Assembly (NCBI GenBank): GCA_041752235.1
Contig: JBGSHM010000009.1
Location: 169,374-233,373, forward strand
Direction: 5' to 3'
DNA: 64,000 bases
Source of the DNA: SpSt-398 sp041752235
GTDB taxonomy: Bacteria > Bacteroidota > Bacteroidia > Chitinophagales > Chitinophagaceae
Part shown: in pieces, positions 33,232 to 41,842 of the stretch
How the letters are laid out: the number at the start of each line of letters is the position of its first letter
How positions within the stretch are numbered: the first letter of the stretch is position 1
The notes under the pieces: generated by a model
What the model saw: only the letters and a program-made list of their open reading frames with translations
Told to the model about the DNA's origin: nothing
Database searches by the model: none
Position numbers and translations under genes: made by a program

Positions 33232-33296
33232 AACAACCCCGAACCCCCATTCTTTTCTATTTTTGCCCTCGATTTTTCACCTGAATCCATTTTTGT

Positions 33297-34793
33297 ATGT
33301 CCTCGCTTAAAATATATAATTCCTATTCCCGTACGAAAGAACCATTTGAATCTCTGGTGCCTGGTCATGTGGGGATGTATGTGTGCGGACCCACGGTGAG
33401 TGGGGAAAGCCACCTGGGTCATGCCCGTCCTTATATTACGTTTGATGTGGTATACCGCTATTTCAATTACCTGGGGTACAAAGTGCGGTATGTACGCAAT
33501 ATTACCGATGCCGGTCATTTTGAAGAGGAAGGACGAGAGGCTGAAGACAAGATCTCCAAGAAAGCCGTGTTGGAAAAACTGGAGCCCATGGAGTTGGTAC
33601 AGAAGTATACCAACCTGTTTCATTGGGCCATGAAGCGGTTCAATAATATTGAACCCAGTATTGAACCTACGGCCACCGGTCATATCGTCGAGCAGATCGA
33701 AATGATCAAAAAGATCATAGCGGAAGGGTATGCCTATGAATCAAATGGCTCTGTTTATTTTGATGTAAGCAAATATGCAGCATCCCATGATTATGGCAAG
33801 CTGAGCGGCCGTGTCATGGATGACCTGTTGGAGACCACCCGGATATTGGAAGGCCAGGAAGAGAAACGCAATAAAGCGGATTTTGCTTTATGGAAAAAGG
33901 CAGCCCCCGAACATATCATGCGTTGGCAAAGCCCCTGGGGTGTTGGATTTCCCGGCTGGCATATTGAGTGCTCGGCCATGGCCACCAAGTACCTGGGTGT
34001 TCAATTTGATATTCATGGCGGAGGGATGGATCTTCAGTTTCCGCACCACGAGAGTGAGATCGCACAGAGTACCATTTGCAATCATGCCAATCCTGTTCGT
34101 TACTGGATGCACAATAACATGATCACCATCGACGGAAAGAAGATGGGGAAGAGTTATAACAATGTGATCAAGCTGACGGAATTGTTTAGTGGCGACCACC
34201 CGGCCCTCGAAAAGGCCTATCACCCCATGGTGATCCGTTTTTTTATCCTGCAAACCCAGTATCGCAGCACATTGGACTTTAGCAACGAAGCCTTGCAGGC
34301 GGCTGAAAAGGGACTGCGTCGGTTGTGGGAGGCCTATGAAAAATTGCAGGGACTGGCCTACGAAAAAAGCGAGACGGGTGTGGATGCTGAGCAGGAGACG
34401 CGTGTCAACCGTTTATTGGATGAGTTGGATGAGTTCATGAATGATGACTTCAATACCGCCAAGGTGTTGGCCAATATATTTGAATTGGTGCCCCTGATCA
34501 ATTCCATCAAGGATAAGACCATTTCGGCGGGCGTTGTTTCCCCTGAAAGTTTTCAGCGGTTAAAGGTCCAGCTTAAGTTATATCTGGAGGACATTCTGGG
34601 ATTGGAGTCCATTGCCGGCTCAGACAACGATAAATTGGAAAAGGTATTGCAGTTACTGATGGACATCCGCAAGGAGGCCAAGGGGCGGAAGGATTTTACG
34701 ATGTCAGACAAGATCCGGAACCAATTGGCCGAGGTGGGCATACTTTTGAAGGACGAAAAGGATGGAGGAACCTCCTTTTCCATCGAATCCTGA
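33297..34793 (+). CDS. cysS: Cysteinyl-tRNA synthetase
   Basis: 498 residues. Class I motifs: the HIGH motif as H-L-G-H in S-H-L-G-H-A-R near residue 40, G-P-T-V near 30, W-H-I-E-C-S-A-M near 225 and the KMSKS-type loop as K-K-M-G-K-S near 285. Zinc-binding Cys28 region (M-Y-V-C-G-P-T), Cys in H-I-E-C and His in F-P-H-H-E fit the family. It charges tRNA-Cys. It follows a Cys-rich leader ORF and ends at a strong terminator, so it appears to be a single-gene unit. Confidence 0.95.
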   Translation: MSSLKIYNSYSRTKEPFESLVPGHVGMYVCGPTVSGESHLGHARPYITFDVVYRYFNYLGYKVRYVRNITDAGHFEEEGREAEDKISKKAVLEKLEPMELVQKYTNLFHWAMKRFNNIEPSIEPTATGHIVEQIEMIKKIIAEGYAYESNGSVYFDVSKYAASHDYGKLSGRVMDDLLETTRILEGQEEKRNKADFALWKKAAPEHIMRWQSPWGVGFPGWHIECSAMATKYLGVQFDIHGGGMDLQFPHHESEIAQSTICNHANPVRYWMHNNMITIDGKKMGKSYNNVIKLTELFSGDHPALEKAYHPMVIRFFILQTQYRSTLDFSNEALQAAEKGLRRLWEAYEKLQGLAYEKSETGVDAEQETRVNRLLDELDEFMNDDFNTAKVLANIFELVPLINSIKDKTISAGVVSPESFQRLKVQLKLYLEDILGLESIAGSDNDKLEKVLQLLMDIRKEAKGRKDFTMSDKIRNQLAEVGILLKDEKDGGTSFSIES

Positions 34794-34845
34794 AAACTGG
34801 CTTCCACAGATTCACTCCCAAATATTGACAGTTCACACCTTATAT

Positions 34846-34880
34846 GGACGGCTCACTCCTTGTAGCCGTCCTTTTTCTTT
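34846..34880 (+). terminator. Rho-independent terminator of cysS
   Basis: Stem GGACGGCT (34846-34853) and AGCCGTCC (34864-34871) with a 10-base loop, followed by TTTTTCTTTT. It lies 52 bp past the cysS stop. Confidence 0.88.
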
Positions 34881-34918
34881 TGGCTGTTGTTGATAGATTA
34901 AACAAAAAATCAACAACT

Positions 34919-35878
34919 ATGAATCTGAAAAAGCAATTCCTCCGCGCCGGTTTGATCCTGCTGGGGAGCGCCTTTATCCTTACCAGCTGTGATAAAGATG
35001 ATGACACCCCTGCCTCCAACACCATTACTGATATTGTAGTAAGTAACGCCAGCTACAGTTTGCTGGAGCAAGCCGTGGTAAGAGCCAACCTGGCAGCTAC
35101 GCTGAGTGGAACCGGACCATTTACCGTATTTGCACCTGATGATGCTGCATTTGGTGCCTCAGGCATTAATGCTGCTGCTATCACGGCACTGACACCTGCT
35201 CAATTACAAACCCTCCTGCTTTATCATACCCTGGGTTCCGAGATCAAAGCGGCCAGTGTACCTGCAGGACCCAATGCCAAAGTAACCACCGCCAGCGGCG
35301 ACTCTGTTTTCGTTACCCGTAATGCTTCCGGTGTATACATCAATGGTATTAAGGTACAAACCGCTGATATTGATGCCGATAATGGAGTGATCCACAGCAT
35401 TGGCCGTGTATTGAATCCCCCGGTGGGAAATATCGTGGAAACGGCTGTTGCCTCCGGATTGGATTCCCTGGTGAAAGCCGTATTGCGTGCCACCAATGGA
35501 CCTGGTGGAGATCCCACCCTGGCAGGTACCCTTAGCTCCGCTACGCTGACCGTATTTGCTCCTACCAATGCAGCCTTTACGCAACTGCTTGGTGCTCTGA
35601 CGCTCACCAATATCGACGATATCCCCATGCCCACCTTGTTGGCCGTATTACGCTACCATGTAGTGGCTGGAAGGGCTTTCTCTTCCGACCTGGCCAACGG
35701 TAACCTCGGTATGTTGGCCGGTGGAAATACCACTGTCAACCTGACCAATGGTTCAACGGGTGGACCTACCTTGACCGGCAGCGGCAACGGAGGCAATCGC
35801 TCGAATATTACCGCCACGAACATTGTATGTCGGAACGGTGTTGTACACCTGATTGATCGTGTTCTGATCCCGTCATAA
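34919..35878 (+). CDS. Lipoprotein with two fasciclin (FAS1) domains
   Basis: 319 residues from the ATG at 34919; a longer in-frame reading starts inside the terminator. The lipoprotein signal ends in L-T-S-C-D. FAS1 domain 1 spans about residues 35-175 (T-V-F-A-P-D-D-A-A-F, L-L-Y-H-T-L-G, N-G-V-I-H-S-I) and domain 2 about 178-318 (T-V-F-A-P-T-N-A-A-F, L-R-Y-H-V-V-A-G, N-G-V-V-H-L-I-D). Such proteins mediate adhesion at the cell surface. A terminator-like stem follows. Confidence 0.92.
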   Translation: MNLKKQFLRAGLILLGSAFILTSCDKDDDTPASNTITDIVVSNASYSLLEQAVVRANLAATLSGTGPFTVFAPDDAAFGASGINAAAITALTPAQLQTLLLYHTLGSEIKAASVPAGPNAKVTTASGDSVFVTRNASGVYINGIKVQTADIDADNGVIHSIGRVLNPPVGNIVETAVASGLDSLVKAVLRATNGPGGDPTLAGTLSSATLTVFAPTNAAFTQLLGALTLTNIDDIPMPTLLAVLRYHVVAGRAFSSDLANGNLGMLAGGNTTVNLTNGSTGGPTLTGSGNGGNRSNITATNIVCRNGVVHLIDRVLIPS

Positions 35879-35913
35879 TTGGGCGGTCCATTATATACCC
35901 CTGTGGAAAACCA

Positions 35914-35940
35914 GTCAGTCCCGCCATTGGCGGGACTGAC
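35914..35940 (+). terminator. Hairpin terminator after the fasciclin gene
   Basis: A perfect 12-bp stem, GTCAGTCCCGCC with GGCGGGACTGAC, loop ATT, followed by TTAATT. The T-run is weak, so termination may be partial; the sensor-kinase ATG is 16 bp beyond. Confidence 0.7.
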
Positions 35941-35956
35941 TTAATTCGAAACTAAC

Positions 35957-36985
35957 ATGTTCCAGCATAAACACCGATACCTGTTCATATTGCTACTGGC
36001 CTCGTACACATTCCTGAATACGGTTTTGTGCGATGTGTACCACTATTTCCAGATCGATATCGAGTGGTACTATGCTTTCCTGACCATCGGGGCCATTACT
36101 TTTTTTTCCTGGGAACTCAATCGTTTGGCCGAACCCCTGGTCAGGAAAAAATTTCCGGTGCAAGCGAATCGCTGGGTCTTTCTTAGCTCCTTGTTTGGAA
36201 TTGGCCTGTTTCTTTCCAGCCTTGCCACTTTGCTGGTCGTGTACCTGATAGGAAATGTGATACACGGCTATACCTGGGCACAAAATGCCAATCCGATTAA
36301 ATTAAATCTGATCTATGCCGGGTTGATCAACCTCTTCTTTCACCTGCTCCATGCGATCTTCTTATTTTTTAAAGCGTATAAAAAACAATGGGCCGAGTCG
36401 GAAGAATTGCGAAAGGCAAGAAGTCAGGCAGAGATCCAATTGGTGAAAAGTCAGATCAACCCCCACTTTCTTTTCAATAGCCTCAATGTGTTATCCAATA
36501 TGGTGATGAAGGATAACCCGGATGCCAACCGCTTCATTGAGGAATTTTCCAAGGTTTACCGCTATGTACTCAATAATCACGAAAAGGAAGTAGTGGAACT
36601 TCGGTCCGAACTGGAGTTTATTGAGCCCTATATATTTCTCCTACAGCAGCGATTCTCCTCGGCATTGGAGGTGGAGATAAATATTCCGGAAAAATATAAT
36701 GGCTATTACGTGGTACCGGTCGCTTTGCAAATGCTGATCGAGAACGCGGTCAAACATAATATCGTATCAAGAAATAAACCGTTGCGTATCGAATTGCATG
36801 CCAATGGAAAACAGACTTTGATCGTTAGAAACAACTTACAACCACGACAGGAGCCGGCCTCTTCCAACCAGATTGGCCTGCAGAATATTATCAAGCGCTA
36901 TGAACTTATCGGTCAGAATGACGTTATCGTTCGGAGAACAGAAGAGTATTTCGAGGTCGAACTGCCATTGCTGAATCTAAATTAG
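35957..36985 (+). CDS. LytS/YehU-type sensor histidine kinase
   Basis: 342 residues. Four membrane segments lie between residues 8 and 140, then a helical linker and a His_kinase domain: the phosphoacceptor is His170 in Q-I-N-P-H-F-L-F-N-S-L-N. The ATPase part has M-L-I-E-N-A-V-K-H-N near 258 and G-L-Q-N-I near 312. It should phosphorylate the LytTR regulator encoded 5 bp downstream. The signal is unknown. Confidence 0.92.
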   Translation: MFQHKHRYLFILLLASYTFLNTVLCDVYHYFQIDIEWYYAFLTIGAITFFSWELNRLAEPLVRKKFPVQANRWVFLSSLFGIGLFLSSLATLLVVYLIGNVIHGYTWAQNANPIKLNLIYAGLINLFFHLLHAIFLFFKAYKKQWAESEELRKARSQAEIQLVKSQINPHFLFNSLNVLSNMVMKDNPDANRFIEEFSKVYRYVLNNHEKEVVELRSELEFIEPYIFLLQQRFSSALEVEINIPEKYNGYYVVPVALQMLIENAVKHNIVSRNKPLRIELHANGKQTLIVRNNLQPRQEPASSNQIGLQNIIKRYELIGQNDVIVRRTEEYFEVELPLLNLN

Positions 36986-36990
36986 TCCTT

Positions 36991-37755
36991 ATGCGTGTGG
37001 TTATAGCCGAAGATGAATTACCGGCGGTAGAGCGTTTGCATACGCTGATTAAGGATTTTGATCCTACGATTCAAATCGTGGCTTCATTGGAAAGTGTAGA
37101 GGACCTGGTTCAATGGTTGAATATGAACCCACACCCGGATCTGTTGCTGCTTGACATTCATTTATCTGATGGGCATAGTTTTGAAATTTTCCGTCGGATC
37201 AATTATTCCGGTCCTGTTATTTTTACCACCGCCTTTGATCAATATGCCCTGGAAGCCTTTAAGGTATTCAGCATTGATTATATTCTCAAGCCTGTAAGTC
37301 GTGAATCGTTGGCCAGGGGCATCCAAAAATTCCGGACGATCACGGGTGTGCATGCTTCTCCTGATTATGCCCGTTTGATGGAAGCCCTGAAGAAGCCAAA
37401 TTACAAAGACCGTTTTCTGGGAAAATCAGGATCCAAATTGTATTTCATAGAGGCCGATGAAGTAGCCTATTTTCAGGCTGACAATAAGATCGTTTACCTC
37501 ATTGATAAAAAGGGTAACAAATTCATTGTCAATCATACACTTGACAAATTGCAAGACGAACTGGATCCCCGCCAGTTCTTTCGGTTAAGCCGTCGCGTTA
37601 TTGTGCGGATCTCTGCCATCGAACATGTAAAACCCTATTACAATAACCGGTTGAAAGTCGCGGTGAAAGGAAATGTGGAAGACCGTTCAGAGGACCTGGT
37701 TATCAGTCGTGAACGCGTGGCAGAATTTCGAAATTGGGCTGCCGGCCAATGCTGA
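36991..37755 (+). CDS. LytTR-family response regulator
   Basis: 254 residues. The receiver domain (1-120) has the acidic pair E-D at 7-8, the phosphoacceptor Asp55 in L-L-D-I-H, T-T-A near 77 and K in I-L-K-P-V near 102. The LytTR DNA-binding domain covers about 140-250 (V-A-Y-F-Q-A-D-N-K, F-I-V-N-H-T-L-D, F-F-R-L-S-R-R-V-I-V). It pairs with the upstream kinase, and the following secreted protein gene, 39 bp later, could be a target. Confidence 0.92.
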   Translation: MRVVIAEDELPAVERLHTLIKDFDPTIQIVASLESVEDLVQWLNMNPHPDLLLLDIHLSDGHSFEIFRRINYSGPVIFTTAFDQYALEAFKVFSIDYILKPVSRESLARGIQKFRTITGVHASPDYARLMEALKKPNYKDRFLGKSGSKLYFIEADEVAYFQADNKIVYLIDKKGNKFIVNHTLDKLQDELDPRQFFRLSRRVIVRISAIEHVKPYYNNRLKVAVKGNVEDRSEDLVISRERVAEFRNWAAGQC

Positions 37756-37794
37756 TCTTCTGATGTTTTTCGCTTAATTTTAGGGAACCACATC

Positions 37795-40700
37795 ATGAGA
37801 AAAAATTTACCAACCATCCTGATCGGCCTTATCCTTTTAGCCGGATTTTCTTTTTTCAAGAACCCTGTCGGGCAATTGCCTCCCGCCCCTACGGAGGGAG
37901 ATGAAAATCAAAAGAAAAGAGAACAGTATTTTGAATTGATCCATCGTGCCGCACCGGGTACTGACTGGCGTATGATTGAACAGTCAAATGACCAGGCGAG
38001 CCGGACTTGGCGGCAAACCTACCTCGACAATCGCGGGGCACGTCTCAATGATGATGTATTTGCCAATGGCCAGGTACAAGGTAACTGGGAGGAGCGAGGA
38101 AGTGATAACATTGCCGGAAATGTAAAGGCCGTTGCCTATGATTCCCTGACCGATAATCTTTATGTGGTGAGCGCAGGGGGAAGTTTATGGAAACGAACAT
38201 TGACCAATGGGAGTTGGACCCTGCAGAATAATATTTTCCGTTTTCGTGATGCTGTGATCAACCTGGTACATAAGCCTGATAATTCAGAACGGCTACTTCT
38301 TTTTGCCAACAACCAGGTGTATTATACCGACAATGAAGGATTGACCATGAATGCTTCTACAGGTATCAGTTTCCCTGTAGCCTGGGGTGGGAATACCATT
38401 GTAGGAATGACGGCGGTGAATGATGCCAATAAGAGTATTTATTGTCTGGCCTATTTATGGGACAATGTTCCCTGGGCACCTCGCTATTGGTTGTACCGCT
38501 CTACGGATCTTGGACAAACATTTACCAAGATCCACACCTTTGATCATGGTACCGATGGTCAGTTATCCATGACCAAGATGTATAACACCAACCAGGTTTA
38601 TTTTCTGGATGCCAAATCCGTAACTGGAAACATCGTGCTGTCTACCGTAAATGGGGCAACGGTCTCTACTATCAACTCTGTGCCCAATAGTGAATCGGGT
38701 AAAAAGTGTATCCTCAAAGCGACCTATGCTGGTGGTGCGGCCGTGTTTTATGCTTTGTTTGAAAACAAGCGGTTGTATCAGTCCATCAATGATGGCACCA
38801 CCTGGACCCTTCAAAGTACGCTGACCGAAACGGCCTGGGACAGGGTGGAGGTTTCCAATGAGGATCCGCAAAAAGTATATTATGGCGGAGTGGATGCCTA
38901 TCGGAGTTTAAATGGCGGATTGAGTTTTACCAAGGTGAATGTGTGGTCGGAGTACTATGCCAATCCACAGAGCAAATTGCATGCAGATATCATGGAGATC
39001 GCTCATTTCCGCAAAGCGGGGGGCAGCTCTTTTCTGATCATCAATAATCATGGCGGATGCTATGTATCGACCGATGGTATGGTGACCAATACCAACCTGA
39101 GCATGTCGGGATTGCGCACGGCACAATATTATGATGTGATCACCGATCAGCGTCAACCCAATAGATTATTTGCCGGCTCACAGGACCAGGGTTTTCAACG
39201 CAATCTAACGGCTACTACACCCGGTGTACTTGAATTTACCCAGGTGATCAGCGGCGACTATGGATATCTCGCCTTAACGGGAACGCCTCATCACATGTGG
39301 ACCCAATACCCGGGAGGCGCGCTATACTATTATGATAACCCAACCGGAGGACTCTCCTCTACCTGGACCATGCCGGGAAGTCAACTCCCCAATTACGGCT
39401 GGATGATTCCGGTAGTGAATACAGCTTTTTCGGAAACGGAAAATGAAGTGTGGATGGCTGGCGGAAATATAGCCGGAGGTACCGGTTCCTATTTATCCAA
39501 GTTAAAAGCTTCCACCACTGCACCCTTTGCGATCAATGCAACGCAGTTACCCTATAATTTCCGCGCTAATTCCAATTCGGGTAGTGGTGGGATTACCGCG
39601 GTGGAGGCGTCTCGCATCGATCCCAACCGAATTTATGTAGCCACCGAGGATGGTGCTTTTTTTACTACATCTGATGCCGGCGGGTCATGGACAAAGACTG
39701 CTTCTTTCAATGGACCTACTCCCTGGTATCTGTATGGATCGAGTATCTATTCCTCCCGGTTCGATCCTAGCCTGGTTTGGTTTGCAGGAAGTGGATACTC
39801 CAATCCACCTGTTTATAAGTCAACAAACGGGGGACAAAGTTTTACTTCCATCAGTACCGGTCTGCCATCTACCCTGGTGTACGAGATCGTAGCCAATCCG
39901 GATGAGACCTTGCTTTTTGCAGCTACCGAGGCCGGGCCCTATGTTTATGTAGTAGCCGATAATCAATGGTATTCCATGACGAGTGCCATCAATCCCATTC
40001 AATCCTATGTGTCGGTGGAGTATATTCAGGCAAACAATACCGTTCGCTTTGGCACCTATGGTATGGGGATATGGGATTTCAAACTCAGCAATGCCTTACC
40101 TGCTGCACCCGTAATAACAACATCAGGTTCTGCTCTCTTTTGCCAAGGTGGATCGATCACCCTGACCTCTTCTGCGTCTACGGGAAATCAATGGTATAAA
40201 AATGGGTCCGTGATTGCGGGGGCCACTGCCAATACCTACCAGGCGACAGAGACAGGATACTATACCGTAAAAACGACGGTGAATAGTGTGACCGGTTATG
40301 CTTCATCACCACTCTACGTTCAGGTGACAGCTTTGCCGCCTACACCTACCATTTCGTTTACGGGGGCTACGAATTTCTGTCAGGGTGGATCGCTTACGCT
40401 CAATTCTTCGTCTGCCACAGGTAACCAATGGTACAGGGATAATGTGGTGATCTCCGGGGCCACCAATACCAGTTTGACGGTGACCAATGGAGGCTCCTAT
40501 ACCGTCAGGGTAAATGCCGGCACTTGTTTTTCACCGGCCTCCAATGCGGTGGCAATTACAGTGAATGCTGTGCCGTCTCAACCCACGATAACACAGGTGG
40601 GCACTTCGTTGCAATCTTCTTCGGCCAGTGGTAACCAGTGGTACACCAATGGTAATCCGATCGCCGGTGCAACAAGTCAAACTTACACACCACCTGCTTC

Positions 40701-41040
40701 GGGTAATTTCTCTGTACAGGTGACCAGCAATGGGTGTACCAGTCCTATGTCAAGTGATTTTAATTTCCTCATCACGGCCATTAATTCCCCGGTACTGGAA
40801 AGAAATATAAAGATCTGGCCCAATCCGGCTGTTAATGACCTATATGTCACCTATCAAAATAATTCGCATCCCATGGAACTGCGGATCTATGCCCTCAACG
40901 GGGTGGTTGTGAGTGGACCGATGAACTTCACCAGTCGTATTGATATTGATACGCGTGGCTGGGCACGTGGGGCCTATGTGATCGTGATCCGGGATAAGAA
41001 AACAAATGAGCAATTGCGGAGGATGATTAGTCGGCAATAA
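37795..41040 (+). CDS. Secreted BNR/sortilin-like protein with Ig-like repeats and type IX sorting domain
   Basis: 1081 residues. A signal-like N-terminus precedes a beta-propeller part with Asp-box motifs (S-T-D-L-G-Q-T-F, S-L-N-G-G-L-S-F, T-S-D-A-G-G-S-W, S-T-N-G-G-Q-S-F) up to about residue 765. Three tandem Ig/PKD-like repeats start near 770, 848 and 928, each with the motif G-N-Q-W-Y and a C-Q-G-G-S in the first two. The C-terminal 85 residues match a type A T9SS sorting domain (I-K-I-W-P-N-P...L-Y-V-T-Y...G-A-Y-V-I-V-I). So it is exported by the type IX system and surface-bound or released. Confidence 0.9.
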   Translation: MRKNLPTILIGLILLAGFSFFKNPVGQLPPAPTEGDENQKKREQYFELIHRAAPGTDWRMIEQSNDQASRTWRQTYLDNRGARLNDDVFANGQVQGNWEERGSDNIAGNVKAVAYDSLTDNLYVVSAGGSLWKRTLTNGSWTLQNNIFRFRDAVINLVHKPDNSERLLLFANNQVYYTDNEGLTMNASTGISFPVAWGGNTIVGMTAVNDANKSIYCLAYLWDNVPWAPRYWLYRSTDLGQTFTKIHTFDHGTDGQLSMTKMYNTNQVYFLDAKSVTGNIVLSTVNGATVSTINSVPNSESGKKCILKATYAGGAAVFYALFENKRLYQSINDGTTWTLQSTLTETAWDRVEVSNEDPQKVYYGGVDAYRSLNGGLSFTKVNVWSEYYANPQSKLHADIMEIAHFRKAGGSSFLIINNHGGCYVSTDGMVTNTNLSMSGLRTAQYYDVITDQRQPNRLFAGSQDQGFQRNLTATTPGVLEFTQVISGDYGYLALTGTPHHMWTQYPGGALYYYDNPTGGLSSTWTMPGSQLPNYGWMIPVVNTAFSETENEVWMAGGNIAGGTGSYLSKLKASTTAPFAINATQLPYNFRANSNSGSGGITAVEASRIDPNRIYVATEDGAFFTTSDAGGSWTKTASFNGPTPWYLYGSSIYSSRFDPSLVWFAGSGYSNPPVYKSTNGGQSFTSISTGLPSTLVYEIVANPDETLLFAATEAGPYVYVVADNQWYSMTSAINPIQSYVSVEYIQANNTVRFGTYGMGIWDFKLSNALPAAPVITTSGSALFCQGGSITLTSSASTGNQWYKNGSVIAGATANTYQATETGYYTVKTTVNSVTGYASSPLYVQVTALPPTPTISFTGATNFCQGGSLTLNSSSATGNQWYRDNVVISGATNTSLTVTNGGSYTVRVNAGTCFSPASNAVAITVNAVPSQPTITQVGTSLQSSSASGNQWYTNGNPIAGATSQTYTPPASGNFSVQVTSNGCTSPMSSDFNFLITAINSPVLERNIKIWPNPAVNDLYVTYQNNSHPMELRIYALNGVVVSGPMNFTSRIDIDTRGWARGAYVIVIRDKKTNEQLRRMISRQ

Positions 41041-41060
41041 ATATTATTATGAAGAGGGAT

Positions 41061-41121
41061 TAACCGCCAGGGCACGAGTGCGCAAGGGTGCGCCAGGTAT
41101 TCCTTGTGGCTTGGCGGTTAA
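41061..41121. repeat. Palindromic intergenic repeat (TAACCGCC family)
   Basis: TAACCGCCAGGGCACGAG at the left and TGTGGCTTGGCGGTTA at the right are inverted ends; the centre has diverged. It lies between the secreted BNR gene and the glycosylase gene. Confidence 0.65.
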
Positions 41122-41157
41122 TCATGACAAGACCAAATATTTCCGTTCTTTTGTGGA

Positions 41158-41757
41158 ATGAGTCATATAATCCATCTCTCCAAAGACCGCAAGTTGAAAA
41201 AGCTCATCGAGGCCCATGGTCCTTTGGCCCCCACCAAGCGAAGAAATATTTATTTGCACCTTTGTTATTCTATCATGAGCCAGCAGCTTTCCACCCGGGT
41301 GGCGGCTGTACTCCAGGACCGCTTTATTAAGTTATATGGTGGAAAATCGCCCAGTGCCCAGGCAATTGTAGATACACCCTTTGAAACCTTGCGGGGTATT
41401 GGGTTGAGCAATGCGAAGACCCTCTATATCCAGAATGTAGCCCGGTTTGAATTGGAAAAGGGAATGTCACACACCAAGTTTAGCAAAATGAGCAATGAGG
41501 AGGTCATTGCCTACCTGACCGAAATTAAGGGCGTTGGAAGATGGACGGTGGAGATGTTGCTGATGTTCTCATTGGGACGGGAAGACCTCTTTGCGCTGGA
41601 TGACCAGGGTTTGCAGAATGCCATGATCGATCTGTATAAATTGGATGGGTCGGATAGAAAGAAATTAAAAGGGGAGATTGAGCGCATTTCACAGAAATGG
41701 GCGCCGTACAGGACTTATGCGTGTTTGTATTTGTGGCGGTGGAAAGACGGGGAGTGA
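41158..41757 (+). CDS. HhH-GPD DNA glycosylase, second paralogue
   Basis: 199 residues. I-M-S-Q-Q-L-S-T-R-V near 40, the hairpin I-K-G-V-G-R-W-T-V near 125 and a catalytic aspartate at Asp149 in F-A-L-D-D-Q-G-L are present. It resembles the short AlkA-like family and has no Fe-S cysteines. It is clearly different in sequence from the glycosylase at 14997. It probably excises alkylated bases. A near-consensus box TTCTTTTG lies four bases before the ATG. Confidence 0.87.
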   Translation: MSHIIHLSKDRKLKKLIEAHGPLAPTKRRNIYLHLCYSIMSQQLSTRVAAVLQDRFIKLYGGKSPSAQAIVDTPFETLRGIGLSNAKTLYIQNVARFELEKGMSHTKFSKMSNEEVIAYLTEIKGVGRWTVEMLLMFSLGREDLFALDDQGLQNAMIDLYKLDGSDRKKLKGEIERISQKWAPYRTYACLYLWRWKDGE

Positions 41758-41765
41758 GGCGACAA

Positions 41766-41836
41766 TTTTACCGCCAAGACGCCAAGGCACAAAGAACACT
41801 GGCGATCCTTAGCGCCCTCGCGCCTTCGCGGTAAAA
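41766..41836. repeat. Palindromic intergenic repeat (TTTTACCGCC family)
   Basis: TTTTACCGCCAAGACGCC and CGCGCCTTCGCGGTAAAA are the inverted ends. It lies between the convergent glycosylase and epimerase genes and probably ends both transcripts. Confidence 0.7.
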
Positions 41837-41842
41837 AGAACA

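Noticed and set aside
33258..33265. TATTTTTG as a second cysS promoter
   Set aside because: It matches TAnnTTTG but the nearest upstream TTG is 30 bp away, too far for the usual spacing; left as a possibility only.
33232..33296. Classical terminator/antiterminator pair before cysS
   Set aside because: Only a small GTTGTT/AACAAC stem and a T-rich stretch are seen; no convincing stem is followed by a U-run, so I did not call one.
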